DNA of 64,000 nucleotides. Source: Palleronia salina (lineage in GTDB: Bacteria; Pseudomonadota; Alphaproteobacteria; Rhodobacterales; Rhodobacteraceae). Numbering within the stretch: position 1 is the first letter of the stretch; every line of letters begins with the position of its first letter. The position numbers were made by a program, and so were the translations under genes. Below the pieces are notes generated by a model, which searched no databases, was not told where the DNA came from, and saw nothing but the letters and a program-made list of their open reading frames with translations. Shown here piece after piece: positions 63,496 through 64,000 of the stretch. The stretch lies in the NCBI RefSeq assembly GCF_900141995.1, contig NZ_FQZA01000005.1, positions 1 through 64,000 on the forward strand, written 5' to 3'.

Positions 63496-64000
63496 TTTTA
63501 ATTGGCCCTTTCAACTCTGGGATCTCACCTTGCTCTGTAGCGAAAAGCCTGATGCGATCAGTGAAGCCCGCCTTGATAGCGCCACGCTTATTCTTTCTGG
63601 CGATTATCGTGCCATCCTCGATATGTGGGTCGTTCAGGGCCATCAGCATGTCCTCTGCGCCGGCAATCTGGGCCTCGAGGTGCGGCAGGACTTTGTCGTT
63701 CTTGATGCGTTTCCCGCCTCCCTCGACGTGGCTGCGGAGCAGATCACGCTGATTCTTGAGCTTGCGAATCTTGTCCTCAAAGAGCGTCTTTGCCTTAGCC
63801 GCGCCCTTGCAGACAACGAGGCGGGCACAGCTAAGGCAGTTCATCGCGTGCGGACACGGCTCGGATTTAAGGTCCCCGACGCAGAACCCAAACTGCGTAA
63901 TTGAGATCATCAGGCGGCGGTTCAAATCGCGCACAGACGCTTCCAAGTCCGATAGAATCTCGATGGAAGGTAGGGCTATGTTGCCTTGAAAAGCTTGGCC
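63488..64000 (-). CDS. C-terminal part of a probable large recombinase, cut by the window edge
   Basis: The frame is open from the right edge to the stop at 63488, so the start lies outside. ITQFGFCVGDLKSEPCPHAMNC, SCARLVVCKG (read in parts) is a Cys/His-rich zinc-type motif like that near the C-terminus of Tn554-type large tyrosine recombinases. A long coiled coil follows (FEDKIRKLKNQRDLLRSHV). No catalytic Arg/Tyr is visible in the part present, so the identity is an inference. The TTG at 63946 is not a necessary start. Confidence 0.5.
   Translation of the reverse strand, partial: GQAFQGNIALPSIEILSDLEASVRDLNRRLMISITQFGFCVGDLKSEPCPHAMNCLSCARLVVCKGAAKAKTLFEDKIRKLKNQRDLLRSHVEGGGKRIKNDKVLPHLEAQIAGAEDMLMALNDPHIEDGTIIARKNKRGAIKAGFTDRIRLFATEQGEIPELKGPIKNG

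Larger units (their letters stand above)
44967..64000. mobile_element. Genomic island inserted in ttcA (right end not in window or near the second ttcA)
   Basis: The left boundary is the point inside the PP-loop codons of the resident ttcA where similarity to TtcA stops (about 44967). The contents are accessory: restriction, toxin-antitoxin, HEPN-like and recombinase-associated genes, with more AT-rich stretches than the flanking core. Two boundaries are possible on the right. Either the second ttcA (57435-58361) is the junction, rebuilt from an element-borne 3' end and the native 5' end, or it is cargo and the element runs past 64000. No complete integrase is in the window; a probable recombinase C-terminus is at the right edge. 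Confidence 0.6.

Noticed and set aside
44967-64000. CRISPR array in the defence island
   Set aside because: No regularly spaced direct repeats of 25-40 bases are present and no cas genes are seen.

Overview
The window is high-GC DNA from an alphaproteobacterium, most likely of the order Rhodobacterales (Roseobacter/Rhodobacter group). The evidence is the S10/spc/alpha ribosomal protein cluster without rpsD (S4) next to rpoA, an ATP12-type F1 assembly chaperone, an aapJQMP general amino-acid ABC transporter, a LuxR/LuxI pair, and the group argB - engB - yidC - ttcA. Species cannot be named from sequence alone.

Bases 1-25600 hold tuf, then the S10, spc and alpha operons in canonical order. Three blocks of unrelated genes break the run, each bounded by a strong Rho-independent terminator. 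Between rplW and rplB lie a universal stress protein with a perfect FNR-type box upstream and an Mla/MCE-type lipid ABC transporter (STAS-permease, ATPase, MCE protein, auxiliary lipoprotein). Between rplP and rpmC lie a DUF4149-like membrane protein and a 2OG-Fe(II) oxygenase-like protein. Between rpmD and rplO lie an MDR oxidoreductase and a DUF4394-like secreted protein.

Bases 25700-44300 are ordinary chromosome: luxR-luxI with a strong palindrome before luxI, a tightly overlapped run rarA-crcB-rluC-HAD hydrolase-ATP12, aapJQMP, an HhH-like protein, and on the minus strand sixA, argB, engB, a five-heme cytochrome c and yidC. A membrane GGDEF/EAL-type protein beside ttcA is split by an apparent frameshift.

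From about 44970 to the right edge the DNA is accessory. The resident ttcA is cut at its PP-loop: only the 3' part (44304-44990) remains. A complete, diverged ttcA lies 13 kb away (57435-58361). Between them is a defence-rich, more AT-rich island: an XRE regulator with a palindromic operator, a restriction-like operon of two adenine-methylase-type proteins plus a GIY-YIG/helicase fusion, a VapC/FitA-like toxin-antitoxin pair, several orphan antitoxin-like genes, a DEDDh exonuclease coupled to a membrane peptide, an RHH-RAMA protein, and a two-gene operon of an unrecognised 304-residue protein and a four-helix membrane protein. Right of the second ttcA are two adjacent genes with HEPN-like R-N-x3-H motifs, then a minus-strand operon entering from the right edge: the zinc-cysteine C-terminus of a probable large recombinase, two coiled-coil proteins and a RecD2-like helicase. 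That operon is the best candidate for the island's mobility module.

The best candidates for poorly described systems are the GIY-YIG/helicase plus split-methylase operon, the 304-residue/four-TM operon, the HEPN-like pair, and the use of ttcA as an integration target with gene restoration.
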